Source of the DNA: Ligula intestinalis
Taxonomy: Eukaryota; Platyhelminthes; Cestoda; Diphyllobothriidea; Diphyllobothriidae
Assembly: GCA_036362985.1 (NCBI GenBank)
Contig: JAYGXS010000001.1
Span: 46,744,188-46,808,187, forward strand
Direction of reading: 5' to 3'
DNA length: 64,000 bases
The notes below the pieces were generated by a model. It saw only the letters and a program-made list of their open reading frames with translations, ran no database searches and had not been told where the DNA came from. A program made the position numbers and the translations under genes. Below, piece by piece: positions 11,741-23,212 of the stretch; positions within the stretch are counted from its first letter, which is position 1; every line of letters begins with the position of its first letter.

Positions 11741-12043
11741 ATGTCAAACCACAAGTTTGCCACAAGGAGCCCAGAAGATATTACTTCTAACCCTTCCAAT
11801 AATTCACTCGAATTTTTAAAAATGTTAATGGGGTCGTCTGTTTCAGTGGAAATAGTTGATGGGAGGACATTTACCGGTTCTTTGCTGTGTACCGACGGCG
11901 AAGCTAATATTGTGATGGGTAGTTGCATCGAATATCCACCTCCTGGGACTTATGAAAAGGATGACCTTAGTAGACGCTTATTTCTCATTACCATACGTGG
12001 AGAACACATCAAACGGATTTTCGTCGACTCGAACCTTGTTTGA
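11741..12043 (+). CDS. NAA38: Sm-like (LSm) protein, NAA38/LSMD1-type NatC auxiliary subunit
   Basis: This intronless 100-aa protein is essentially one Sm fold. Sm1 spans residues about 26-60 (LEFLKMLMGSSVSVEIVDGR, then TFTGSLLCTDGEANIVMGS). Sm2 is near the end (FLITIRGEHIKRIFVD). DGRTFTGSLLCTD closely resembles the DGRTLVGCFLCTD stretch of animal NAA38/LSMD1, the small subunit that with NAA30 and NAA35 forms the NatC N-terminal acetyltransferase on ribosomes. The ATG at 11741 is chosen because the open frame upstream begins only with a GTG at 11714. The next gene on the same strand starts about 105 bp after the stop and there is no AATAAA between them, suggesting a shared precursor transcript. 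Another LSm family member is possible but less likely. Confidence 0.8.
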   Translation: MSNHKFATRSPEDITSNPSNNSLEFLKMLMGSSVSVEIVDGRTFTGSLLCTDGEANIVMGSCIEYPPPGTYEKDDLSRRLFLITIRGEHIKRIFVDSNLV

Positions 12044-12136
12044 CTTGTTCAGCGTTTGTCTTTCAATATATGTTATTTGCCTAAAAAAACTTCTGTTATT
12101 TAATCATATGTGTTGACGCTTCCGAACTTCATTACA

Positions 12137-12149
12137 GTTTTATACAGGT
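12137..12149 (+). promoter_or_regulatory. Probable trans-splice acceptor between NAA38 and SLC35C1
   Basis: The bases before the SLC35C1 ATG read TTTTATACAG, a good 3' splice site, with a second one (TTCATTACAG) ten bases upstream. No exon with a matching donor is visible between the NAA38 stop and this point, and the gap is about 105 bp. In flatworms such acceptors receive the spliced leader on downstream genes of polycistronic RNAs. That is inference; a spliced 5' UTR exon from further upstream is the alternative. Confidence 0.45.
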
Positions 12150-15100
12150 ATGGCGTACGATGCTGGAAAAGTTTGTGGCGTTGTGTCTTTGTACTGGTTC
12201 GTCTCAATATCACTTGTATTCGCGAACAAATGGCTACTGAGCAACTCAGATATCCTAGTAGGTGCCCATTAACTTTACTCTATTTTATAGTTTGATGCGC
12301 CATTATTTATCACATGGTTCCAGTGTCTTTGTACCGTGGCCCTGTGTGGGGGTCTTTCTTACGCCAGTCACCTCTTCCCAAATAAACTCTCCTTCAGCGC
12401 AATCGATTTTTCATTTGGAACGGCACTAAAGGTATGACCAATTTTATTTCCCAAGCCGCTTTTTAGATTCTACCCCTTACTGTAGTGTTCTTCGCCATGA
12501 TTGTCTGCAACAATTTTTGTCTGAAGTACCTTGACGTCTCCTTCTATTTTGTTGCACGGTCATTAACAACAGTATTCAACGTCGTGAGTTCCCATTGTTT
12601 AGATCGTCTGGACATACTCTACGTCCATATGATAGAAAAGTGTTTTTTTGTCATTCGCTTCCCTTTTGTTTGCATACTCGGCATTTTTGTGAGAGAAGCA
12701 TTTAGGTTAGACCAACGTTTAATTTTGGGAGGCGCCAAGTTTTTTAGTTTTTTATTTGAGACCATATTTTCAGACCGAGAAAATGTATTCTAAATACCAG
12801 GACTAACGTTAATTTCGCACTGGAAATTTTTATATAAATCTTGCAGTCACCAACATGTTGATGCCGATTTTCTCATGATTTTGCCGCACTTGGTTTCACC
12901 ACTTTACCTGGTTATGAACTTGTGCGACAGTACGAAGTCTCCTGTTCTGTTGGATTTGGCTCATTATCCAGTTTCATCTTTGGTGCGATCGTTTTCGTTT
13001 TGTAAATAAAAACCCCATTTTATGTATAAATTCTGGCAATAATCGAAGTCATTTTAGCCACTGACCACTGCGAGATCGTTTTTAAAATTTAGCCACCTCT
13101 TAGCTGTGAATTTTTATCCGTCGAGGTGTAGAATCCTATAAAAACCCTTAAAAGTAATTACTCAACTAATCGTGCTTTGGATAAGTGAAGTTAGTTGCAT
13201 TCCGAGATGATATGATGAAAAGAAAGAAGATCTTCAGAAAATCGAGTTGCACTCGTGGTTTTCGAACATGCTTTGGCTCTGACTTTTCTCCGAGATCGCT
13301 CTAGGATGATACCTGTCTCCTTTTAACTCAAGGATTATTATGTCACATTTAACTACTATAAGCCGTTATGCGAAAGTGGCATTAAGAAGAAAACTCGATC
13401 GCTGGGACAATATATTTATTCGCCTGACGTTTCGACATCCGTCGCGGATTCATCATCAGAGACATGAATAGGTATCAGTAGCAGGAAAGGGGCGTTAGTT
13501 TGGGAGTACTTCAGTGGAAAACAAAAAAAGCAATAGCAAAATCTGCCATTATAATTATCAGTGTATATTCCATTCAAATTCTGTGAATATTCCCATGTTG
13601 AGTTTGAAAAGTCGATTCGGCAAAAATGTGTTTTGAGTAATTTATAATCGGGCCTGTGTAATTACATTGGTAATGAATATAGGAGACCTGGACAGGGTTT
13701 ATAAATGTCTTATAACTAAGACTCATCGTTTTTACACCGCCTGCATTACAAACCCGACGTATAGGCGTTCTTGTACGGGGACAGGGGGAATCGGGGCAGG
13801 CTGTCAGTAAGGGTCGTGGATCGAGTACGTGGAGTGAAAATATTTGTCACGTGCGGGGAGTGAAGAATTGTTACCAGGGTATGAGGGCGACATGCGATCG
13901 CCACCTGCTGTCAGCGTTGACCACGGAAAAGAGATGGCCTGTATTAGCGTCTTCTGACAGCATGACACCGGACTCGCTAGCCGTATAGCAATTCCATCTT
14001 CATTACCAATGTAATTATACCAAGCTGATTATGAATTGCTGCAAACCTATGTTTGCCGAACTGACTTTTATTAGACTTATCCAATTTTCAGTCGCCCTTA
14101 AAAATAACAAAAGTCTAGGCAATAAAGCAGTTTGCTCACTATGCTGATTGATCTGACTCGATTGTAAGGCGAATATTCCGTATGCATTTTCGCAGATTTG
14201 AATAATTTACTTAACTGTCCGGTTGTGGAACATTCGGCACCCACGGCTGTGCTCTGGACTGTTTACGTAAATGTAAGCAGGAACAGGATACTCCTGAATC
14301 CGTTTGGTATAGACAATTTCTTGTTTGAAGTACACTGGTTTTATCTCACATAATACAGTCAGCACTCACTACGGCCTTATCGCGATAATATCTTAGGTCA
14401 TTAAAAAAGATGGCTGAGGTGGTTTGAGTCCCTTTTTCGTCGCCTTTCTAGAAGTTCATTTTTATTGCCTGTGAATTGGCATTGTACCCATCTGGGGCTG
14501 GCAAGGATGAGGTAAAATAAAAACCAGGCTCAGAGGTCATTTAAGACATAAATATGTTTTTTGAACCGTATCTGGCCTCTATTAGTGAAAGATTTAGTGG
14601 CTCGAGCTCTCCAAATTATAGGCCGCTAATATAAAGCAGTGCTGCTACTCCAAGACTGTTTTTGTTTTTTGACGGTTTGACTGAACTTTACGAACTGTGC
14701 TGTAATTGTAACAGGTTTTCCTTGTCACACAAATATTTTTAACATGACAGTCACTGCCTTTGCTACATTTCATGCCGAGTATCATTCCAGCTAGCTTCAA
14801 AACTCATTGATTTTCACAAAACGAAATATCAGTCTGCGCCATTCCGGTTTGATCGTAGGAAGAATTTTTGGTCGGGTTATTTTGTCAAGCATTGCCTACT
14901 GATTCCCCTTTTGTTCCCGAATATTTCTACTGAGTTTTGAATTGCTTTTCTGCTAAGTAAACTAAAGACCCTTTTATATGGCTGTTTTTTAAGATTCTTA
15001 CCTACGCGGTTTTAAAAAAAACAACGACTTTGAAGGCCCTTCTTTGCTGCGGAGTTATTATACTTGGATATATTACCAGTGTTTTGGAGGAGAACGGCAT

Positions 15101-18100
15101 GGGTAAGTTTTTGCTTACTTCTCAGTATAGTAATTACTTTCGCTGAATTTCGAGAACTTAAGGCGCGCTGTCTCAAGTAAAAAGCACAAATCTCTATTCC
15201 AGGGGTATTTCAGTCGGCAATTTTAGTAAAGAGAGATGGTGCAAGCTTATAGTCTTTAGGTTGCTCCATTACTGTCTTTGATGTCAAATTCTATACGACC
15301 AGGCAATAAATTTCCCGAGTCTCTTTTATTCAGTAGCGGAAGTGTCAACTTTCGTTTGATTAGGTTAAAGCCTGTCGGGCAGTGAGTAGGAAAGTAACTT
15401 ACCTGTTATAGTTCTCTAAACTTGTTGCTGGCAGTCAACTTGTTCCGGATCAGGAGAAGTGTAAACGTCTCCTAAAGAAATTGTCCTTCTGTTTATTTCT
15501 ATCATATTATCTAAAAAGTCCTGTATATTGATGTCTACAAATGCTTTTTTAGATTTTGCAACCAGTAAAAGCTACTTCCTAGTCAATCCCCCCAAAGCTC
15601 TTTTAGTGTGCGGCATTACCAAAAAGTACAAGAGGATAGAATGTCTATTTTCAGTTTATCTGTCGTCGTCAGTCAGCTAAACTCCGGGCCTGGTTTTCGA
15701 ACCTGGGTCCAGTTGGTCGCTGAACTTGACGCGCTCGTGTTTTGTCTGTTGCAGAAGAGACTTCCGTCGATCTGGCCTGATTGCAGCGTGCGATACGAAA
15801 ATTCCGCTTTGCATTGGATTTCCTATTTTTTTGTGTAGCCGGTGTCTTTGATCCTTCCTCTACAGCTTCCAGGCTCTGTAGAGGAGCTGTTGTGAACGCC
15901 ACTAAGCTGCAAAGTTCGCATGATCCCGGCAAAGTTCATTATTTCATATTATGATATTTCAAAAATAATGTTTTCAAAAAGTGCGTTGCGATAGCTCGTT
16001 CTTTGACCTCAATAAGAACAACTTTTATCCTGGGAAGAAATTGTGTTTGCGCATACTTTTGAGGATCCCTTTAGCAGCCCTCCCTTATTGTTTGTTCAGA
16101 AATTTTGCCCAAAGGTTTCAATGCCCCATATCATGTTTTGCTTTCTTTCACTGACGCCAAACAGACTTCATTCAGATCTCACCTCGACGATGGTTTAGCA
16201 AGAGGTCTTTATTGCCAAGTAACCATTCCACCCTAACCGTCTTTTGGCAGCCTTCCCAATCGCTATTTTTAGGGTTTCATGCTGGCCGACTTACAGCGCT
16301 GGAAGGGTCTCGCTGAATCGTCCTTATTCGTTCTTTGATCGTGTACCATTGGCAGGTCCCAGACAAACCAACTAGAGACAAGATGGGGCGCAGGGTCCAG
16401 CATTGCATTTGGCTGCCGTGTTTCGCATGCTACCTACGCGTTTGGCCACCCCTCTGGGTTTGATCTGACAACGCTGTTTGTTCTACTGGCCGTGCTGTCT
16501 CACAATAAGGCATCTCCTGCTGGCTTGACGGTGTGAAGTTTTCCGGCCGCTGATAGTAGTCTCCGTTATGTTCTGCGAAGGGATTTTTCGTTGTTTTTCT
16601 GTCACTGCGGCCAAGCCCGCCTCCGGTCGTCCTGACTTTTTTCTTACAACGGAACCTCAATGGGTGAAAGAGAAGAACTTGCGGTAGATGCCACGGAAGC
16701 CTTCTCCCACTATAAAAATAATTCGCACGGGAGTCTCTGTCTTGCACCCACCACACTGTAAAGCACCTGGTTGAGGCTAGCTTTCACGACGGTTCACTCG
16801 CCTTTTGAATAGCATTTCCCCAGGGCTTCTTGGCGAGTATATCTTCTTGAAAGTGTAGTTTTTTATAAAGCCTTATTAAGTCCATTTAAGCCAAAATCTT
16901 TTGTGTATCAACAGTGAGCACCCGGTTTTAAGACGTTTAAAGGAGGCACGAAGGGTTTACGAATCAAAGGGAAATTTAGTCATAAGATATTCACTTTCCT
17001 TTCCGTTGTTAAACTAATGTATTTTCTGGCATTTTCTATTTCCAAAGATACTAATTCAGAACTTGGAGTAAAGCTTTCGCAATAAACCGCTCGGCCCGCA
17101 AATCGATGTGAATTTTGTTATCTTCTCTTTTCTTTGGTTATCTTTTCTTGCGGCACCTTAAAATAGTTCCGGTAAACCTACCAGGAGCAGCTTGTATTCG
17201 GATCCCGAAAGCGAAAACCAGTATCTAAGAGAATGTTGGGAAAGGTTACTCATGCCATTACATACAAATGATAGAATTCCGGCGCAAAAGAGGCAACAGT
17301 CTACTTCAATTTAACTTACCCTTATTGCACTTCTTTCCTTCGAATAGTTGTGGGCTGTCCTAATAAAACTGAGCTGTAACTATCAGCAAAGCAGCCATCT
17401 TTTTGCCGCGAAATAGCCTTCGATAATTGGCGAAACTATGGTCCAGTTGAGCATGCATGGTAGATGGGCCATTTCAGGACATGTTAACCAAGATTACAAA
17501 GGGTGTTTTCGATTATAAAAGTTCAATTAAGTACTGGTAATTACCATAGATTCCACGCCAATCACTTCAGGATGCTGGCTGTGAAAAAAGCTTCTTTCTT
17601 GCCGCCGGGAAAATCCACAAAATAATTTCTTAAGTAGTGTGCATATTCCTATTGATTTTCGATGTCCATATAAATCCCATTATAATTTGTAGAAAATAAC
17701 AAAACAAACACACAGGACAAAATTATTCTTTCTGGGTGTCAAGTTGTCTTCAAATGTTGTGCTTCAAGAACTCGTATCTTACCGTTTAAAAAGAAACCTT
17801 AAGAAGAAACACGTAGAAGGGAGGCGTCAGCGAGCTCTGTGCACCGTTTAGTCCTCTGAACCAATTAACGGTCTCAAAATGAACTGTCATCCTTCCATTC
17901 CCAATTTTCTCATTTTTGAGTTTTGTTTTGAGTACTTTGAAGTTTTCTCAACGCTGCCGGCCAACCAGTATTTCTTTCATCTCGATAGGACACCACAAAG
18001 TATTTGGTTATCTTTGGGAGTATCTACCAATGCGCTCCTTTTAATGTGCAACCATAAGATCACTCTGAAAGCCTGAATTACGTGCTGAAGTGTATTCCTT

Positions 18101-20894
18101 CTGTACAGTGGTGCCCTAGTTCCGTACAGCAGTTGAACAAAGTTATAAAAATGAAATCCTTTTCGTCACTTTGGCTTTAGTTCACAGATTCTTGGCGGGT
18201 AATGGATTTAGATGGCCTGGCCGTCCACGATTCTCTGATCAGCCCTATAGACTGTAAAGAGTTCGTCATGATTGTTTCTTCCTGTTCTGCGCCCACTCCG
18301 ATCCTGCCGACCGCTGGGGTCTAGTTATAAATTGGCAGTCTAAACTAATGTTTGTTATCATTTTGGACAGTTTCCTCTAACGAGGTAGAGGGAGGAGGAA
18401 GAGGAGAGAGAAAGAGATGCCCTTTAAGCCCCGAGTGTATTATTTTCCTGAGGTACTTTGCCATACACCGCCGACTGTTTGATTTTCTGATGCCTCCGTT
18501 AGATACCTTTGAATGAAGCTGATAGATGGTGCAGCCAAAAGGATCAGAATTTTTTCTGCTCCATCTCGCCTCTCTTCCCCATCATTTATCCAGTTGTTAT
18601 TTTTTTTTACCGGACCGCCTGGTTTTCGTCTATCGCCTTATCATTCACACAGAGCCCTTCTTCTCTTTCAGGTTCACTCTCGGTGTCAGGTCTCATTTTT
18701 GGTGTGTCAGCCAGCTTTGCAGTGGCCCTCTTTGCTATTATGACCTCCAAAGGCCTAGCCCATGTTGGTGGCAATATTTGGAAACTGACTTTTTACAACA
18801 ACCTCAACTCATCCTTGCTCTTCATCGTTGGTATCCTTTTGACCGGTGAATTCAAAGAGTTCATGTATCTACCACCGTTCTTCAGGTACTTACCCGTCCG
18901 TGTTGATTCAGAGGCACCCGTTTACCTTATCTGAACTTTTGGTCTCCTTTGACTATTTTACACTTTATTTTGTAACCATTTTCCCCTACAGTAAGTGACA
19001 CAATTCCTAAACAAGCTAAACACCGGACAGTACAGCATCTTCTTTGCTTGACAACAATTTTGCACCGCTGTTTTATTATTATTGTTATTTGCGAGTCCTG
19101 TACTAGAATCATAAACTATTGCTTAGTTTGCCCTTATGCTGTTGTTAGGGGCTGTGACCTGGTAGCGAATAGTGGTTAAATGTCGCCAACCCATTGTTTT
19201 ATTCATACGTAGTGCATTGTAGTAACTATTCGTGCTCTCTGAATCGGGCTCATCTGCAACCAAACTTATAAGTGCATCTATTCTTGGGCTGACCTAAAGC
19301 CGGCTTTCTCACCGCATCCCCTTTTTGGTTCCGTTTTTCTTAGATTATAAAACAATAATTTCTGGATCGTTGGCTTTGTGATCTGCTTTAATCGGCAGCC
19401 AGTAAAGCTGTCACTGATGTCTGCGCCATATTCCTCATGAAATGAGCGAACGAATACTTTCGATTTGTTCATTATATATATCGAAAATTCCAAATTGTTG
19501 ATCTCAATCTGCGCTTTCTTAAGGCAGTGGATGAGTACATATATTTGAGCTACTGGTAAATAAAGTACCTTTTTCAAGACTATCACATCTACGTCAACAT
19601 TCTTATCGTCACAAGCCAATGTTTTAAGTAGTGCCCATTTGTGGCCTGAGTTGTACTTGATATCTGCTGTATTATGATTACCAGTGAAAATCTTACACAT
19701 TTTAATGGTTAATGTCCAATAAGCTTAACTGAACTTTTAACGTTTAAACCGGTAAGAAGAAAAACTTTAATCAATACTAGTCCAAAACTGGATTTTTGAG
19801 ATCGAAATGCTTCACAACTCCTCATATCTAAGCAAAATATAATATCGTTTTACAAACTAACTTTAATAATTGTATGAAAACATTTCAGAACTTACGTAAT
19901 ACACTTTCTGTGAGACCGTTCCTAAATAGTCCGGCAAACGTAGCAAAAGTGACCCTTTTTTTCTTTTCCACTGTGTTCTTGTTTACTCACTACTATGACA
20001 ATAAAGACTACTTGTTCCGCCGGATCACATGAAAGAGAGGTCACAACGCTGGTTCGGTTTGCTTCGTTGTTATTTTACAGAAAATTCCAAGAGTCTTCAC
20101 GATGCCCACAACGCCTTTAGGCTCTCGTTTGTCGGAATTGCATCTGCATATTTCCCATGTCATCCAAGAACCTTGCGCTACATTTTCGGAAGGATAGATA
20201 CTCCCTTGTAATAATCTTAACTTGACCTTCGTCGTAATCCCTCCCCTAAACTTATCGCAGACTTAATCCTCATTAGCCTGGGTTTTAGCACGGTTCCTGT
20301 TTCCGCCTCCTATCGGGCAGGTTGACGTATAAGTACTTCCTAGCCTCCACCCCCGTCATTTCACAAGTAATCTGTTGTATTGCGCTTCTTACTTTTATTT
20401 GGCTGAGTCCCTTTGCTGTAAAACACTCGTTACTATAAGGATCGATCTACTGAGCACAAAACGTGCATTAATATTTCAATGCATTTCAGGTAGTCTGATT
20501 GACACAACGCGCTCGTTATTCTTCTATCCGCTCTCGCGTAATGCATTACATTTACCCACTTTTGTTTCATCCACCTTTGTACAGCCTTATGAGTTTACTG
20601 TTCTGGAGCACAATGCTAGTGAGCGGTGTCTTTGGGTTTGCCATAAGCTATGTGACATCCTGGCAAATCCAGGTGACCAGTCCGCTCACACACAACATCT
20701 CCGGAACTGCTAAGGCTGCCGCCCAGACCCTTTTGGCCGCCCTCATTGCCCTGGACTTCAAATCTCCCCTGTGGTGGGTCGGCAATTGCCTGGTCGTCGC
20801 CGGTTCCATGGCCTACGCCTACGTGCGGCACAAGCTGTCCATGGAGGCAGAGCAGGCAAACGCTGGCGATCTGAAAAGGGTCACTACTGCATAG
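12150..20894 (+). CDS. SLC35C1: GDP-fucose transporter, SLC35C1 family, six exons, complete
   Basis: Six exons join in frame to 333 codons: 12150-12257, 12291-12431, 12467-12583, 14994-15102, 18672-18885 and 20585-20894. All introns are GT-AG; the first two are only 33 and 35 bp. Family signatures in order are [19 protein letters not shown] (first membrane helix), [13 protein letters not shown] with [10 protein letters not shown], a [13 protein letters not shown] helix, [12 protein letters not shown], and [14 protein letters not shown] with [14 protein letters not shown]. These match Golgi GDP-fucose transporters throughout. About ten hydrophobic helices and a length of 332 aa fit the nucleotide-sugar transporter family (about 360 aa in human). 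The protein imports GDP-fucose into the Golgi lumen for fucosylation of surface and secreted glycans. The start ATG lies 3 bases after a pyrimidine-rich TTTTATACAG acceptor, consistent with trans-splicing onto the second cistron of a NAA38-SLC35C1 unit. No stop or missing segment is seen, so the gene looks functional. Confidence 0.93.
13385..13485 (-). ncRNA. Hammerhead-like repeat, family 2, copy A
   Basis: Read on the - strand the core is CTGATGA, then a stem of ATCCG-CGA-CGGAT, then GAAAC. This is the conserved layout of hammerhead ribozymes (CUGAUGA, stem II, GAAA). The flanking part (ACTCGATCGCTGGGACAATA on the + strand) recurs with the other two copies at 40.4 and 63.1 kb. It lies in the third intron of SLC35C1. 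Stems I and III are not clear in this copy, so activity is doubtful. Confidence 0.45.
15103..18671 (+). other. SLC35C1 intron 4, no gene seen
   Basis: This 3.6-kb intron has a good GTAAGT donor and a TTCTCTTTCAG acceptor. Inside are only short frames. The stretch around 17570-17700 resembles the arms of the foldback repeat at 28.8-29.8 kb (GATTTTCGATGTCC also appears near 37010), so it likely holds an old copy of that family. A GA-rich tract lies at 18388-18416. Confidence 0.5.
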
Positions 20895-23210
20895 CTTAAC
20901 CGCTGCATATGTCTTTCATTACTGCACTTACAGCGTTCTATCCCAAACGTGTTTACCTTTGTGATGTCTTTGGTTTGTTGTGTCAAAGCTGCGTTCTCTT
21001 AATGCACTCTTATTTTTCCCATTTTCCGTACTGCACTCTCCTCATATTTTCTTCCTTCACTACATATTTTCTTTTTTAAGACATACACACAGTGATTTTC
21101 GCATTATTTTACTTCTGGGCTAATTATTCTGCGCATGGTGTATCGTTCAATCTACTGGAAGCTGTTATATACATTTTATGAACTGGTAAATATGTTGCGT
21201 CTGAAAGCGAGGCTTTAATGAAGGGAACGGCAGCCGCCCTCTTCTGACGTTTCGGCTTCATACTCAAGTCCACCATAGGAAGGAGTGAAAAAAATTAAGC
21301 GGTTCTATTTTTTAACATCGATAAGGTCGATTCCAGCCACTGACTGGTTTAGTATTTATGCAGGCTGCTGTGTGCCATGCCTGCCCACAGTCGAACCGCT
21401 TTCTGGTACTTATCTCCTTAGAATATATCTGTGTTCTTGTCTACATGAAGAGTTTCCATGTCGCTGACGAACTATTTTATAACGACTCCCAGGCCGTACT
21501 CCCCTTAGATGTGATCGCATAAATTAATGCCTGAATGGTAGGTTTTACTGCAACCGGGTCTAATTTTACTTATATTTTGTCTCTGTAGTGTCTGCTGTGT
21601 TCGTTCTATAAGATAAGCAGAACAAGTGTGGCTTGGGAGAGTATTTTAGAATGGGAAAGCACTAATTCTGGCTGCCTTTAAATTGGGCTGACGCTAGACA
21701 TATTTTTACTGACAGTGGCCTCTGACTGTCGATTTATTTGTTAAAGTCTCTGTCTCCGCTTCATATATAGTTATTTGGTAGCTGAGCCTTTTTTTGCCAC
21801 AATGCAGTTAGCCGATAACAGATAGTGAAATAAATCTTCAGGGACTCAATGATAGCATTCCAAGCCCGGCATTTGCGTGGTCGCATTCTCAAATCATTGT
21901 GTTAGAATGTCGGTGTCAGGAGCTCGCTGGATGCTTAAAAGTGCAAGTCTTTGTTCTCAGTAAAGTGAATCGACGAAGAGATTACAAAAACCCCTATGTT
22001 AAGGTGGTCCTTGAGAAATAGGTTCAGGTCAGGTTTTATTGAGGGAAATGTAGGTAAATACCTTTGAACTACTTATTGGTACAGAACACTTATTTAATGC
22101 ATTTGTTCAGCAGAACATTTCAGAACGGTGGCGTTGCCAGTTATTGGAACTGGGTAAAGGAGGGCCGACAATGAAAAACTCCTTTGGCATGGTTCAGAAA
22201 GTCTGGAGGTTTGAATGCCATTTGAGAGATTGAAGAAGAAAAACTGTCGCCCGTGGAGGTGGGGAGGGGGGAGAGTATATTCGAATCGGATGGCCTTTGC
22301 TAAGTGTTTGAAGCATGTCAGGAGGAGCCCATCGCGGTTTCTGTTATTATCTCAAGGGTCCCACGAGGAAAAGATTGCGAAGGTCACGCGAACGTAACCG
22401 GGGGTTCAATGTATCGATGCGTGAACTATAGAAAAATCCCAGCCATCTGTAAATAAAGAGCTTCCAGATTTAGGCGTTTGGAATAGAACCAAAACCGGGA
22501 ACTTGTCCATATTTTCACGTTTTCTTGGCGATGATAGCGGTCCACGGTAGCCGATAGAGTGGTGTGCGCCAGACTTGCTGATTTGGCCTACCAGGGCTGA
22601 TCGGTTGGCAGTGCCAAGGTCTTCTCTGATAAACCAGCCCATACTGTCAAGCCAGCCAAGTCCGGTTGACTACATGACAGTTGGGCGTTTATATGCCCAC
22701 TCTTATTCGCTATATCCATTCACCCCTGAGATGCAAAGTCATCGGTATCAGTTGACGTTCCAGGGGCCACAGATGATATCCCACTCCGGGACCATGACCC
22801 TCAAAGCCAGAACGTGGCGGAATAGAAAGGCTCACTGAAAAAGAGGTCGTTCGGTTGACAAATTTACTGTCAATGATGTTGTTTATCTTCAAACTGTTCA
22901 GAAAGCTGAGTGCATAATCCAATATTGTTAACGGCAAGAATCAGGAGAACTGGAGCATGGCTGACTTCGCCGCTAGCGTTTGATAGCAATCCGATTCTAT
23001 GTGCTGGGGGTATCTCGTCTTGGGAGTGAGGAGTGAGGCATCCAATCAAGAATTGTATTGGTTAATGTCGTTTCCCTTATCGCTCTTGGCAATATTTCTT
23101 AATCATTGAGATCTTATCGCCAATCACTAGTCCAGATGAGTCTCGGGCTCAGAACTCAAAAATAATGAAAAGGCTCATTTCCACCCAGTACGTAGGAGTA
23201 CAATTATTGT
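20895..23210. other. Downstream of SLC35C1; no gene recognised
   Basis: An AATAAA occurs at about 21830, one possible end for the SLC35C1 transcript, although nearer unseen signals may be used. Around 21225-21285 the - strand holds a degenerate hammerhead-like string (GAAGCCGAAACGTCAG) without its CUGAUGA partner. The rest contains no supported feature. Confidence 0.35.
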
Positions 23211-23212
23211 CG

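Noticed and set aside
12584..12793. Continuation of the SLC35C1 third exon in an open frame
   Set aside because: Protein similarity stops exactly at the GTGAGT donor at 12584 and resumes in the exon at 14994.
21225..21285. A further hammerhead (GAAGCCGAAACGTCAG on the - strand)
   Set aside because: The GAAAC box is present but the CUGAUGA partner and stem II are not recognisable.
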